This document shows, piece by piece, positions 1-9,178 of a DNA stretch of 55,529 nucleotides. A model generated the notes under the pieces. It did not search any database, was not told where the DNA came from, and saw only the letters and a program-made list of their open reading frames with translations. Numbering within the stretch: the stretch's first letter is position 1; the number at the start of each line of letters is the position of its first letter. The DNA comes from an uncultured Bacteroidales bacterium (GTDB lineage Bacteria; Bacteroidota; Bacteroidia; Bacteroidales; Muribaculaceae). The DNA is taken from NCBI GenBank assembly GCA_946011725.1, contig CAMGBT010000006.1, forward strand, positions 1-55,529. The letters are read 5' to 3'. The translations under genes and the position numbers were made by a program.

Positions 1-58
1 GCGCGGCGCCGTGCGGGGGGGGAGGTTTTCTTGCGGGGGGGTGAGGGTGGGGGATTTT
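1..58 (-). terminator. C-rich, G-poor transcript trailer (possible Rho-dependent end)
   Basis: Downstream of the first minus-strand gene, the transcribed strand consists of runs of C separated by short A/T stretches, with almost no G until the last ten or so bases and no stable hairpin. This is the composition expected of a Rho utilisation site. The functional reading is inference; only the composition is seen. Confidence 0.3.
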
Positions 59-1906
59 TTAGCGGTGGAGGTGGAGGGTGGTGCGGGTGGCGGTGCGGCG
101 GATGTAGAGGCCGGGGGTGAGGGCTTCGGGTTGGATTTCGATGCCTTGGAGGGTGTAGTAGCGGGTGGCGGTGTCGGGGGTGTCGGCGGGGATGGGTTGG
201 ACGTGGCTTATGGAGCTGTCGGAGGCGAATGTGGCTTGGAGTTGGATGGTTTCGAAGGAGACGGTTTGGATGCCGTCGCTGTCTAATGTGGCGGCTTTCA
301 AGCGGTTATCGGCTGGGGTGGTGATTAGTGTACGGTATTCTTCGGCTACGATGAATTTGTAGATGGGGGTGAAGGAGATGGTGAAGGGCTGGAATTCGGC
401 GCCGGAGAAGTCGGGGCGGTAGTCAATGTAGGGGATGTTTTCGAGGTAGACGGGGATGTAGATGTCGATGTGGGATTCGCCGATTGTTATGACGGCTTCG
501 GGATGGTCGGTGACGGATATTTCAAAGTTGTGGACGATATCGGCAGGGATGGCTTCGGGGAGGTCGAGGCGCATGAGTGCGCCGATTGTGGCGGTGGTAT
601 TGTCATCGGATGGGGTGCATATTAGCGTGTTTGCTTCGATGGAGTAGGATGAGGCGGCGAGGTTTGGCATGGCGGCGCCATCGAGGGCTTCGGGCTGTCG
701 TTCGGTGCCGTTGATTACGGGTGAGATGGTGAGGCGGCCGTCGGTGAGGTATGGGAGCGAGTTGAATGTTGCTTCGGTTTCTTTGGGCTGTGTTTCAGCG
801 ATTTGGATGCCGTTTGCGCGAATGATGAAGCGGTCGACGGTGCTTCTGTTGGAGTTGGTGAATGAGCTGTGGATGTTTAGGCTGTTGGCGGTGGTTTCGG
901 TTGGGGTAAAGATGACGGTTGAGGTGGTGAGGCTGTGGTTGATTCGGAAGGGTAAGTAGCTGATTTTCAGCCCAGTGAGTTTTACTTGGGTTGAAGTGGT
1001 GAACACTACGTTGTTTTGGGCGATGTCGCCTTCTGCGGGGAGCCATTTGCCTTGGGAAACGGCGCCGGAGGAGGCGTAGATTTGACTATCGGCGGAGGCG
1101 CCGTTGAAGAGTACTTGGGCGAGGAAATAGCCTTCGGGTGCGCTGATGGTCAGGTGGTTATCGGCTTCGAATAGGGCGGCACCATCGGCAATGCTGACTG
1201 TGTGGTCGAAGTGGAGGTGTGAGCCGTTGAAGGAGAAGTCGGCGCCGGAATCAGCGTCGGCAAAAGAGCCGTCGGTTGAGATGGTTTCCGGGTCGGAAGG
1301 GGTGTAGAATACTTCGAGCGAGGTGAGGTTGAAGGGAACGTTGCCCGTGCTCTCGTAGTTCTGCAATATGAGGCTCTTTAAGGTAGTGTTACCATCCAAA
1401 TCGAAACTGAAAGTGTGGCTGGTTCCTACTTGTTTTAGACTTGCAGAGGCGGATTTGGAGAGGTTTTGGTCATTATTGAGCTTGATAAAGCAGGTGTTTG
1501 TGCCTGCGGATCTGGCTGTGATGCTCACTTCAATGCGGGTGGCATTCACCTGACCTTTTTCGGAGAAAGCCATGTTGATAATTCCGGCATACGTTGATGT
1601 TGAGTTTACATTATTGGGATCACCGACAATCCAGCCTGTTCCGCCTTTTTCCGTCTTAATATTTGTAAGAGAATTGAATTTTGCGACGTATTCGCTTCCG
1701 GCGCTTAGATATGTAGGTTTATTCTGATTAACCTTGACAGCGATTACGTTTCCAATATTTTGTTCCGTTGGTTCGACGCAGGCAAAATTGATGCGGAAGG
1801 ACTTTTCGGCGGCTTGGCAAATGCTGTAGCTGAAAAGGATGGCGAGGACCGGGAGTATGAAAGCCTTAGCGGCGATGGAGGGGGCGGATGTGTGGAGTAT
1901 TTTCAT
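59..1906 (-). CDS. Secreted protein of unknown function with T9SS-like C-terminal tail
   Basis: A 615-residue protein. It starts with a signal peptide (basic start, hydrophobic stretch about residues 17-30, then cleavage near CQAAEK). The body is rich in Thr, Ser, Asn and Ile and looks like successive beta-sandwich modules; I recognise no catalytic motif. The last 35 residues carry a YYTLQGIE motif followed by GLYIRR, which resembles the C-terminal sorting tails that Bacteroidota use for type IX secretion or surface display. It is the only gene of its unit in view. The coding strand becomes extremely C-rich toward the stop. Secretion is well supported, the sorting-tail assignment is moderate, and the molecular function is unknown. 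Confidence 0.75.
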   Translation of the reverse strand: MKILHTSAPSIAAKAFILPVLAILFSYSICQAAEKSFRINFACVEPTEQNIGNVIAVKVNQNKPTYLSAGSEYVAKFNSLTNIKTEKGGTGWIVGDPNNVNSTSTYAGIINMAFSEKGQVNATRIEVSITARSAGTNTCFIKLNNDQNLSKSASASLKQVGTSHTFSFDLDGNTTLKSLILQNYESTGNVPFNLTSLEVFYTPSDPETISTDGSFADADSGADFSFNGSHLHFDHTVSIADGAALFEADNHLTISAPEGYFLAQVLFNGASADSQIYASSGAVSQGKWLPAEGDIAQNNVVFTTSTQVKLTGLKISYLPFRINHSLTTSTVIFTPTETTANSLNIHSSFTNSNRSTVDRFIIRANGIQIAETQPKETEATFNSLPYLTDGRLTISPVINGTERQPEALDGAAMPNLAASSYSIEANTLICTPSDDNTTATIGALMRLDLPEAIPADIVHNFEISVTDHPEAVITIGESHIDIYIPVYLENIPYIDYRPDFSGAEFQPFTISFTPIYKFIVAEEYRTLITTPADNRLKAATLDSDGIQTVSFETIQLQATFASDSSISHVQPIPADTPDTATRYYTLQGIEIQPEALTPGLYIRRTATRTTLHLHR

Positions 1907-1935
1907 CTTTTAATTTGTATCTGAATAATCTTGGG

Positions 1936-1943
1936 CAAATTTA
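1936..1943 (-). promoter_or_regulatory. -7 box TAAATTTG for the secreted protein gene
   Basis: It matches the Bacteroidota TAnnTTTG consensus on the minus strand, about 30 nt before the ATG at 1906. No clean TTTG -33 box stands at the usual 19-21 nt distance, so this is a moderate call. Confidence 0.45.
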
Positions 1944-2005
1944 CAAACTATAACTCGAATTACAAAATTTTCAAAGAAAAAAAGAACAAAAAAAACATCA
2001 TGGGC

Positions 2006-2107
2006 GGCCGAGCAGGAGCTCGGAGCTGGTGCAAAAAGGCTGCGCGGCGCTACGGGCTGCGTAGCGGTGGGCGGCGGCGCGGTAGACCTTCCGCAGCAAG
2101 CTGCGGA
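2006..2107. repeat. Dispersed palindromic repeat (copy A) and hairpin cluster
   Basis: The 404-base gap 1907-2310 holds no gene. At 2006-2042 is a copy of a GGCCGAGCAGGAGCTCGG element followed by GGTGCAAAAAGGC, found again at 36543-36577, 47219-47255 and in part at 55445-55474. Two further hairpins follow: GCTACG/CGTAGC at 2049-2065, and TCCGCAG/CTGCGGA (4-nt loop) at 2090-2107. The remainder is G-rich, ending in a promoter. Confidence 0.65.
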
Positions 2108-2164
2108 GGTGGTGGGGTACAGCGAGGGGGGAGGCGGGTGCTTGGGATTGTTTTGGTGGGGAGG

Positions 2165-2195
2165 GTTGTCGATTGGGGAAAATTTGCTAACTTTG
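2165..2195 (+). promoter_or_regulatory. Promoter of the sigma-factor remnant
   Basis: A -7 box TAACTTTG at 2188-2195 is preceded by GTTG at 2165-2168 with a 19-nt spacer, a near match to the TTTG/TAnnTTTG layout. It lies about 115 nt before the ATG at 2311. Confidence 0.55.
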
Positions 2196-2310
2196 TGGTG
2201 TATTTTTGCGCTCTTTGTTTTTTTTGTGGTTTTTGCTGTTTTTTTTCGGCTTTTTGGGGTTACCTTGGTGCGTGGTTTTCATAATTGGTAAATTTAAATG
2301 ATTTACCGAT

Positions 2311-2720
2311 ATGAAAACTGAAGGACAATGTAACTTGAACGTGAATGATGCTCGTTTTATCGCGGGCTTGAAGGCCGGCAACTCGGCTGTGTGTCGTGAG
2401 TTTTTTTATGGCGAAATCGTGGGTGTGTTGCAGAAGATTCGAGTGCAGGTGTACCGCGGTTTGGTTGACTTGGACGAGATGGTAAGCGAGTTGTATCTTT
2501 ATCTGTCGCGTCGTGAGTGGTCGAAGCTGGAAGGGCTCGATGGGAAGAATGGTTGCCGATTGCGTTCGTGGATGATTCCTGTGGCGTGGCTTTTTTTGTG
2601 GACGCATACGACAGGATGATGGGCGTGGTTGCAGACGAGGATTCGGCGGAACGTTTGGCGTCGGAGGATGTGCGCGATGATTTGCGCATCCAGATGGCGA
2701 TAGATGTGAATGCTGTGCTG
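2311..2720 (+). pseudogene. Frameshifted ECF-type sigma factor remnant
   Basis: The ATG at 2311 opens a reading frame resembling the region-2 part of Bacteroidota ECF sigma factors (LDEMVSELYLYLSRREWSKL, then LRSWMIPVAW). It runs out at 2619. The family-like sequence continues one frame back from about 2591 (FFVDAYDRMM, DEDSAERLASEDV, DDLRIQMAIDVNAVL), across a run of seven T at 2591-2597. Restoring a single G (TGG CGT TTT) would give VAWRFFVDAY, so one lost base explains the shift. After about 2720 the resemblance to region 4 stops abruptly and TPR-type sequence begins. The promoter upstream still looks intact. I read this as a dead gene; sequencing or assembly error at the homopolymer is the alternative for the first shift. 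Confidence 0.7.
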
Positions 2721-2853
2721 GGCTGCACGCCAATCAGTATGGCAACTCGTTGTATAAACTTGGCAACTATCAGGATAGCTACGCGGTGTACAAGCAGCAG
2801 AGCCTTGGGCTCTGGAGCTGTATGGACCAGACTCGAAGGAATACCGCTGGACT

Positions 2854-4422
2854 ATGTACACGCTGGCTAACATCATCGCCTTCACGGGCAATGTGGAGGA
2901 AGGCTGCCGGGTGTATATGTCGGTGGCAGGGCTGTATCGCGACAAGTTGCGCGAGCAGCTGCGTGTGCTGCCGTCGGAGCAACGCGAGGCGCTGTTGGAC
3001 GAGAGCATCCGAGTGCTGCAGAGCATGGTGGCCTACGGGCTTGAGGCCGGATGCAACGGCGATGCGTTCACGCGCCGGGCCTATGAGTCGCTACTGGTGA
3101 CCAAAGGCTTGCTGCTGGCGGCCGAGCGCAGTGTGGATGATATAGTGGAGCAATACGGCACAGCTACCGACCGAGCCGACTTGGCGCGGTTGCAGCAGAT
3201 GCGCGCTCGCTTGCTTCGGTTGGAAGCGAGCGACAACCGCTCGGTGGAAGAGGTGGCCACTCTGTATGGCAACATCTTGGCGCTTGATGCCGAAATTGCG
3301 GCACGATGCAGTCAGTATGGCGACGTATCGGGGTTCATGGCAGTGGATTACGAAGCCGTTCGTGAGTCGCTTGGCAAGGGCGAAGTGCTGCTCGACTTCG
3401 CCGAGATTCCGCACAAGACGCAGCCGCGCGAGTATGTGTGCTATGAAATACGGCGCGAGTATGAGTACCCGCGAGTGCACCGGGTGTGCACTCTGGGGCA
3501 GCTGGATTCGCTGTTGACGTTGGAAGGCGGCGAGCGGTCGCGGCTATATAGCGGGGAGAGCGGCGCTGCGCTGGAGCAGTTGATAGGGCGGCGAATGCGC
3601 GGTATCATAGGTAATGCGCGCACGGTGTATTATGTGCCTGATGGCGAGTTCTATCGTATTGCTTTAGAGGCGATTACGGTGGAAGGTCAGCCTCTGTGCG
3701 AGCGCTATTCGATGCGCTGTTTGAGTTCGGCTCGACGGCTGTGTGAGCCGACGCAGACAGGCAACATTACCTGTGCCACCATTTACGGCGGCTTGGATTA
3801 CGGTGAAGGCACGTTCCGCCCACTTCCGTCGACCGCTAAGGAAGCCTCGGCCGTGGCTGCACAAATCGGGTCGGCGGCCAAGGTAGTGACGGGCTCGGAT
3901 GGCACCAAGCGGCGATTCCTGCTGGCTAACTATCGGAATGTGAACGTGTTGCATATCGCTACCCACGGCTATTTCTACCGTCCGGAGGATGCTGACGCCC
4001 CAGTATCGCTGCAGGGCTATGCCGATGCGATGGTGCGTAGCGGCTTGGTGATGGCTGATGGTAATACGGGCTGGGACGGCGATGGCCAAACCGGCTTGCT
4101 GTCGGCCGCGGATATAGCGCGGTGCGACCTGAGTCGGGTGCGTTTGGCCTGCATTGCGTCGTGTCATTCGGCTGATGGCGAGGTAACGGCCGAGGGCGTG
4201 TACGGCTTGCAACGCGCATTCAAGAAAGCGGGCGTGCAGTCGATGGTGCTGAGCTTGTGGGCGGTGAGCGACGTGGTCACCGGCGAGTTTATGACCGCGT
4301 TCTACCGCGAATTGGTTGGTAGCAAGTACGATGTGCGTAAGGCGTTTGAGCGCGCACGCGCTTCGATACGCGAGCGGTATAGCGACCCGTATTATTGGGC
4401 TGCATTCGTGCTTATCGACTGA
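2854..4422 (+). CDS. CHAT-domain protease with residual TPR part, 5'-truncated
   Basis: The 522-residue open frame ends in a CHAT (caspase-like, clan CD) domain. The catalytic His is in HIATHGYFY (His371) and the Cys in IASCHSADG (Cys437). The N-terminal 200 residues are helical and TPR-like. More TPR sequence lies upstream out of frame: LYKLGNYQDSYAVYKQ in one frame at about 2745-2800, then ALELYGPDSKEYRW in the frame of this ORF from about 2809. A longer TPR-CHAT protein has therefore lost its 5' part and picked up a shift. The ATG at 2854 is simply the first in the surviving frame and need not be used. CHAT proteins act as peptidases in signalling and defence; no target such as a gasdermin is seen here. 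The 3' end overlaps recQ by 11 bases, convergently. Confidence 0.7.
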   Translation: MYTLANIIAFTGNVEEGCRVYMSVAGLYRDKLREQLRVLPSEQREALLDESIRVLQSMVAYGLEAGCNGDAFTRRAYESLLVTKGLLLAAERSVDDIVEQYGTATDRADLARLQQMRARLLRLEASDNRSVEEVATLYGNILALDAEIAARCSQYGDVSGFMAVDYEAVRESLGKGEVLLDFAEIPHKTQPREYVCYEIRREYEYPRVHRVCTLGQLDSLLTLEGGERSRLYSGESGAALEQLIGRRMRGIIGNARTVYYVPDGEFYRIALEAITVEGQPLCERYSMRCLSSARRLCEPTQTGNITCATIYGGLDYGEGTFRPLPSTAKEASAVAAQIGSAAKVVTGSDGTKRRFLLANYRNVNVLHIATHGYFYRPEDADAPVSLQGYADAMVRSGLVMADGNTGWDGDGQTGLLSAADIARCDLSRVRLACIASCHSADGEVTAEGVYGLQRAFKKAGVQSMVLSLWAVSDVVTGEFMTAFYRELVGSKYDVRKAFERARASIRERYSDPYYWAAFVLID

Positions 4423-6316
4423 AGACGTTGTTGCAGAACGAGAGTTTACCATCGTCGACGCGTTGGCGTAGCAGCGCTATGGCGTCGGCATAGTTTGCGG
4501 GCATTTGTCGGCGGATGAGGTCGATGGATAGGCCGTCGGGGTTGTCTTGGAGGAGTTGGTCAACGTGTTGGGCTACAGATAGTTGGTGGGCAGCTTGGAC
4601 TTGGGGTGTGGCGGCGCGCTGAGCGCGGCAGAAGTCGCACTTTCCGCAGGGGGTGGCGTCGGTTTGTCCGAAGTATTGGAGCATTCGTTGCACGCGGCAT
4701 TCGTCGTTGGAGAATGCGAAGCGGCGGACGGCATCGAGGCGGTGCTTGGCTTTTTCGAGCATGTCTTCGTAGACGGCGCGGGGGATTTGAATCTTGTCTT
4801 TTTCTTCGCGGCGGACGGGATAGTACACGAATGGGTTGGTGCGCGGTGGCACGTATGAGATGACGTGCATGCGGCTGAGGGTGATGAGGGCTTCGAGCAC
4901 GGTTTGCACCGGGAGGGATGTGCGAAATGAGAGTTCGTTCTCGTTGATGGGCACGTAGTCGGCGAAGATGCCGGAGTAAGTGCGGAGGATGGCTTGGAGC
5001 ACGCGGTCGGTGTTGTCGTCGAGTTTTAGCGAGTAGAAATCGCTCTTAGGGATGGTGACCATCAGACGGGCACGGCCGCCGATTTCGTCGGAGTATTCGA
5101 TAACGCCGGAGCGAGTGAGGATGCCGAGGGCAGATTTTGTGGGCTTTGGTTGGAGGTCGAATGTGCGGCAGAAGCGTTCGAGGTTACATTCGTAGACTTG
5201 GTTGTAACCGCTTCCTACAGAGATGTTTAGGTATACGGCGAGGCGGTCGTAGACCATGCGGATGAATTCGCGCGGGGGGAATGCTTCGTGGAGGCGGCGC
5301 GTTAGCAGGGCTTTGTCGGATTCGGCCACGAGCAATACGGCGAACGATTCGAGGCCGTCGCGCCCGGCACGTCCGGCTTCTTGGTAGTATTCTTCGAGCG
5401 AGGGAGGTATGTCGAGGTGGACGACCAGGCGCACGTCGGGCTTGTCGATGCCCATGCCGAAGGCGTTGGTGGCCACCATGACGCGGACTTCGCCGTCCTT
5501 CCAGCGGTCTTGCTTGATGGTTTTCTCTTGGGCGATGAGTCCGGCATGGTAGAAGTCGGCGGAGATGCCTTCGCTGCGGAGCAGTTCGGCTATTTCGGCG
5601 GTACGACGGCGTGAGCGGACGTATACGATGGTGGAACCGGATGTGCGCGAGACTACGTGGAGCAGCATGTCGTTCTTGACTTCGCAAGGGCGCACGATGT
5701 AGCTGATGTTGTCGCGGGCGAAGCTGCGGGAGAATATTTGCGGCGAGCGCATGGCGAGCTTATCGGCGATGTCGGCCACGACTTCGGGCGTGGCTGAAGC
5801 CGTAAGGGCCAAGATTGGCAGCTCGGGGAATACCTTGCGGAGGGTGTTGATTTGGAGGTATGACGGGCGGAAGTCGTAGCCCCACTGCGAGATACAGTGG
5901 GCTTCGTCCACTACGATCAGGGCTATGTCCCAGGTGCGCAATTCGGCCACGAAGCCTTCGCGGGCGAGTTTTTCGGGGGCGATGTAGACTATTTTGACCT
6001 TTCCGAGGCGTATACGGTCGAGTGCGAGGCGCTGCTCGGGACGCTGCATGCCCGAGTGGAGGCAAGTGGCGGGGATTCCGTGCTCGCGGAGGTTGTCCAC
6101 TTGGTCCTTCATAAGCGAGATCAGGGGCGAAATCGCAATGGTGATGCCGGGCAGGAGCATGGCCGGCACTTGGAAGGTGATACTTTTGCCGCCGCCGGTT
6201 GGCAGCAGGCCGATGGTGTCGCGGCCGGAGAGCACGGAGTCGATGATTTCCGCTTGAGTTGGGCGGAATTCATCGTAATGCCAGTATTGGCGGAGGATGT
6301 CGAGGGGCGTGGCCAT
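4412..6316 (-). CDS. recQ: ATP-dependent DNA helicase RecQ
   Basis: A 634-residue superfamily 2 helicase that unwinds DNA 3'-5' in recombination and fork repair. Walker A TGGGKS lies near residue 42. DEAH in DEAHCISQWG, the motif III TASAT and the arginine-finger region EAGRAGRDG are all present. A zinc-binding Cys cluster (C-x-VQRMLQYFG then CGKCDFC) lies late in the protein, after a winged-helix-like segment. The C-terminus does not look like a typical HRDC domain, so this is the longer Bacteroidota RecQ type. Its ATG overlaps the recJ stop (TAATG at 6316), implying translational coupling. It is the last gene of the clostripain-mscS-recJ-recQ unit. Confidence 0.95.
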   Translation of the reverse strand: MATPLDILRQYWHYDEFRPTQAEIIDSVLSGRDTIGLLPTGGGKSITFQVPAMLLPGITIAISPLISLMKDQVDNLREHGIPATCLHSGMQRPEQRLALDRIRLGKVKIVYIAPEKLAREGFVAELRTWDIALIVVDEAHCISQWGYDFRPSYLQINTLRKVFPELPILALTASATPEVVADIADKLAMRSPQIFSRSFARDNISYIVRPCEVKNDMLLHVVSRTSGSTIVYVRSRRRTAEIAELLRSEGISADFYHAGLIAQEKTIKQDRWKDGEVRVMVATNAFGMGIDKPDVRLVVHLDIPPSLEEYYQEAGRAGRDGLESFAVLLVAESDKALLTRRLHEAFPPREFIRMVYDRLAVYLNISVGSGYNQVYECNLERFCRTFDLQPKPTKSALGILTRSGVIEYSDEIGGRARLMVTIPKSDFYSLKLDDNTDRVLQAILRTYSGIFADYVPINENELSFRTSLPVQTVLEALITLSRMHVISYVPPRTNPFVYYPVRREEKDKIQIPRAVYEDMLEKAKHRLDAVRRFAFSNDECRVQRMLQYFGQTDATPCGKCDFCRAQRAATPQVQAAHQLSVAQHVDQLLQDNPDGLSIDLIRRQMPANYADAIALLRQRVDDGKLSFCNNVFSR

Positions 6317-8052
6317 TATTCAGTTTCGTTGGCCACGCGGATTTGCTTGACCAGGAGCTGGAGGGTTGATGTGGCGTTGTGGTGCTTGTTTTCCTCGATG
6401 GTGTAGCAGATGTTGAAGGGCTTTCCGGCGTGGATGTAGTCGAAGTAGCGGGCCATGTTGAAAGCGATGCCGTTGATGACCTTGCCGGAGGTGTCGTCGA
6501 CCAGCTCGAGCTTGATGTGCTCGAGGTGTTTGCCCACTAACATGCTGGTGCCGAAGTCTTTAACGCCGCGAGTGCAGAAGGTGGGCTTTTGGTTGCCTGG
6601 TCCGAAGGGGTTGAACAGGCGGAGCGTGGAGATGAGTTCGGGGGTGATTTGGGCGAAGTTGAGGAAGGCGTCGATGTCGATCACGGGTGTTTGCTGCTCG
6701 GGGAGGATGTGGCCCGACACGTATTCCTCGAATCGGCGAGTGAACTCGGGAATGTTCTCCTCGCGCAGCGATAGACCCACGGCGTAGGGGTGGCCGCCGA
6801 AGTTTTCGAGCAGGTCGCGCACGGAGTCCACGGCTTTGTAGATGTCGAATCCTTGGACCGAGCGTGAGGATCCGGTGGCGAGGCCGTTGGCGAAAGTGAG
6901 CACCACTGAGGGTTTGTAGTATAGTTCGGTGAGGCGCGATGCCACGATGCCGATGATGCCTTTGTGCCAGTCTTTGTTATAAATTACGATTGACTTTTTG
7001 GGCGAGTACATTTCGCCGCGTTGTTCGAGGATGGCATTGGCTTCTTCGGTGATGCGCTTGTCGAGCTCTTTGCGGTCCTTGTTGTATTGGTCGATGGCGA
7101 GCGACTTGCGTGCGGCATCCTTGCTGTCGCGTGCAACCAGCAGTTCGACGGCTTCGCGGCCGCTCTGCATGCGACCGGAAGCGTTGATTCGGGGTCCGAT
7201 TTTGAAGATGACGTCGGTGATGGAGATTTCTTTGCCGCCGAGGCCGCAGGTGCGGATTATGGCGCGGAGACCGAGGTTGGGGTTTGTGTTAAGGCGCTTG
7301 AGGCCCATGTAAGCCATCACGCGGTTCTCGTCGACCATGGGCACGATGTCGGCGGCGATTGACACGGCCACCAAGTCGAGCATGCACTCCAATTCGGCGG
7401 TGCCGATGCCGTTGGAGATTGAGAAAGCTTGCATGAGTTTGTATCCGACGCCGCAGCCGGAGAGGTGGCGGCAGGGGTAGGTGGAGCCTTCCAACTTGGG
7501 GTTGAGGATGGCGCAAGCGGGCGGGAGCTGGTCGTCGGGCACGTGGTGGTCGCAGATGATGAAGTCGATGCCCAGTGTGCGAGCGTATTCGATTTCTTCG
7601 ATGGCTTTGATGCCGCAGTCGAGGATGATGATGAGCTTGAAGCCTTCTTCGGCGGCCCAATCGATTACGCGGTGGGAGATGCCGTAGCCTTCGTCGTAGC
7701 GGGTGGGGATGTAGAAGTCGATTTCCGAGTAGAAATTCTGGAGGTAACGGTATACGAGAGCCACGGCTGTGGTACCGTCGACGTCGTAGTCGCCGAATAT
7801 GAGGATTTTTTCCTTGGAGCCCATGGCGCGGTTGATACGGTCGACGGCCTTGTCCATGTCGGGCATGAGGAAGGGGTCGTGGAGGTCGCGCAGCGAGGGG
7901 TGAAAGAATTTCTCGGCTTCGGCGAGTGAGGTGATGCCTCGTTGCACCAGCAACTCGCTGACGGGCGGGCAGTTGGCGTATCGACGAGCGAGTTCACTTT
8001 CAAGCTTCTGCTCCTCGGAGGTTAGTGGCAAATAGTTCCATTTGCTTGTCAT
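6316..8052 (-). CDS. recJ: Single-stranded-DNA-specific exonuclease RecJ
   Basis: A 578-residue 5'-3' single-strand exonuclease of the DHH family, acting with RecQ in gap and end processing. The metal-binding motifs are FGDYDVDGTTA (about residue 85), LDCGIKA, CDHHVPDD and GPRINASGRM, followed by the DHHA1 and OB-type C-terminal parts. Length is normal for the family. The start fits: MTSKWNYLPL is followed at once by conserved sequence. It lies 12 nt after mscS and overlaps recQ. Having recJ coupled to recQ makes biological sense, as both feed the RecF pathway. Confidence 0.96.
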   Translation of the reverse strand: MTSKWNYLPLTSEEQKLESELARRYANCPPVSELLVQRGITSLAEAEKFFHPSLRDLHDPFLMPDMDKAVDRINRAMGSKEKILIFGDYDVDGTTAVALVYRYLQNFYSEIDFYIPTRYDEGYGISHRVIDWAAEEGFKLIIILDCGIKAIEEIEYARTLGIDFIICDHHVPDDQLPPACAILNPKLEGSTYPCRHLSGCGVGYKLMQAFSISNGIGTAELECMLDLVAVSIAADIVPMVDENRVMAYMGLKRLNTNPNLGLRAIIRTCGLGGKEISITDVIFKIGPRINASGRMQSGREAVELLVARDSKDAARKSLAIDQYNKDRKELDKRITEEANAILEQRGEMYSPKKSIVIYNKDWHKGIIGIVASRLTELYYKPSVVLTFANGLATGSSRSVQGFDIYKAVDSVRDLLENFGGHPYAVGLSLREENIPEFTRRFEEYVSGHILPEQQTPVIDIDAFLNFAQITPELISTLRLFNPFGPGNQKPTFCTRGVKDFGTSMLVGKHLEHIKLELVDDTSGKVINGIAFNMARYFDYIHAGKPFNICYTIEENKHHNATSTLQLLVKQIRVANETE

Positions 8053-8064
8053 TATAGTGTGGTA

Positions 8065-9159
8065 TTATTGATTACGGGTTAGGTGGACATCGAGTTGCGG
8101 GAAGGGGAAGTTGATGCCGGCTTTAGGCAGCTCGTTGTAGAATCGTTCGTTCATATCGAAGAATAGTCCCCAGTAGAATTCGGAGCGGGTCCATGCGCGG
8201 ACTTTGAGTTGGACGGCGCTGTCGGCGAGGTTTTCGAGGAAGACCACGGGGGCGCAATCGGCCTTGGGCAGGACGATTTGAACAGTGGTTTTGGCGTGAG
8301 CTTGGCGCCATGATTCCACGCGCTCTTTGTGGCGCGAGAACAGGCGTGCCCAAAAGCCTTTGGGCGCTTCTTCGGGCTGGTCGGCCTCTTCTTCGACCTG
8401 TTGGGAGTCGATGTGGCGAGCGGCTTTGTCGTCTTCGATGTATTGTTTTACCACGCGGTCGTCGCTGAGCAACATGGCGAGGATGGTTTTGCGAGCCACG
8501 TCCACATCGTTGCCGTAAGAGATGCCGATTGACCAATCCACGCGGCGGTATTCTTCGCGAGAGTAGTTGTTGACCGAGCCGGTGGATAGCCCGCCGTTAG
8601 GAATGATGATGGCCTTGTTGTCGACGGTGGTTATGATGGTGTGGAAGATTTGAATCTCTTTGACGGTGCCGGCAAAGCCTTGAGCTTCGATGTAGTCGCC
8701 CACTCGGTAGGGTTTGAGCAGGAGGATGAGCACCCCGCCGGCGAAGTTTTGCAGCGTGCCGCTCAGGGCCATACCGATGGCCACGCCGGCGGATGCAAAC
8801 AGGGCGAGGAATGAGGTGGTTTCGATGCCAAGGATGCCGATGACGGTGACGATGAGGATGAAGTAGAGCACCATCTTCACGGTGCTGAGTAGGAAGGTGG
8901 TGAGCGAGATGTCGACCGAGCGCTTGAGCAGCAGCTTCAGCACGAAGTTGTAGATTTTCTTGATGAGGAATTTGCCCACATAGAATACTATGGCGGCAAT
9001 GAGAATGTTGATGGCCAATTCGATAAGACCGGAGACAAATTTGTCGACGGCTTCGTCGATGGGGAGGGAGCGCCACGCGGCGGCCTTCTCCTGCTCCACG
9101 GTTTTGAGCGAGTCGACCACCGCGGCGGGTATTTGAGCTAAAAGTGAGTAAGGAAACAT
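8065..9159 (-). CDS. MscS-family mechanosensitive channel with acidic insert
   Basis: A 364-residue inner-membrane small-conductance mechanosensitive channel. An N-terminal amphipathic segment precedes three membrane helices (about residues 42-65, 82-105 and 110-140). The last is the Gly/Ala-rich pore helix with AGVAIGMALSGTLQNFAGG. A beta domain (VGDYIEAQGFAGTVKEI) follows. In the C-terminal alpha/beta domain about 65 residues (roughly 234-299) are inserted between LLSDDRV and CAPVVFLEN, including EEEADQPEEAPKGFWARLF; most MscS proteins are contiguous there. The gene sits 19 nt after the clostripain gene and 12 nt before recJ. Family is certain; the role of the insert is unknown. Confidence 0.92.
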   Translation of the reverse strand: MFPYSLLAQIPAAVVDSLKTVEQEKAAAWRSLPIDEAVDKFVSGLIELAINILIAAIVFYVGKFLIKKIYNFVLKLLLKRSVDISLTTFLLSTVKMVLYFILIVTVIGILGIETTSFLALFASAGVAIGMALSGTLQNFAGGVLILLLKPYRVGDYIEAQGFAGTVKEIQIFHTIITTVDNKAIIIPNGGLSTGSVNNYSREEYRRVDWSIGISYGNDVDVARKTILAMLLSDDRVVKQYIEDDKAARHIDSQQVEEEADQPEEAPKGFWARLFSRHKERVESWRQAHAKTTVQIVLPKADCAPVVFLENLADSAVQLKVRAWTRSEFYWGLFFDMNERFYNELPKAGINFPFPQLDVHLTRNQ

Positions 9160-9178
9160 TGCAAACCTGAATTACGAA

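Noticed and set aside
1907-2310. Frames such as the 117-residue one starting at 1931
   Set aside because: They run through hairpin repeats and a promoter; composition is Gly/Arg then Phe/Cys low complexity.
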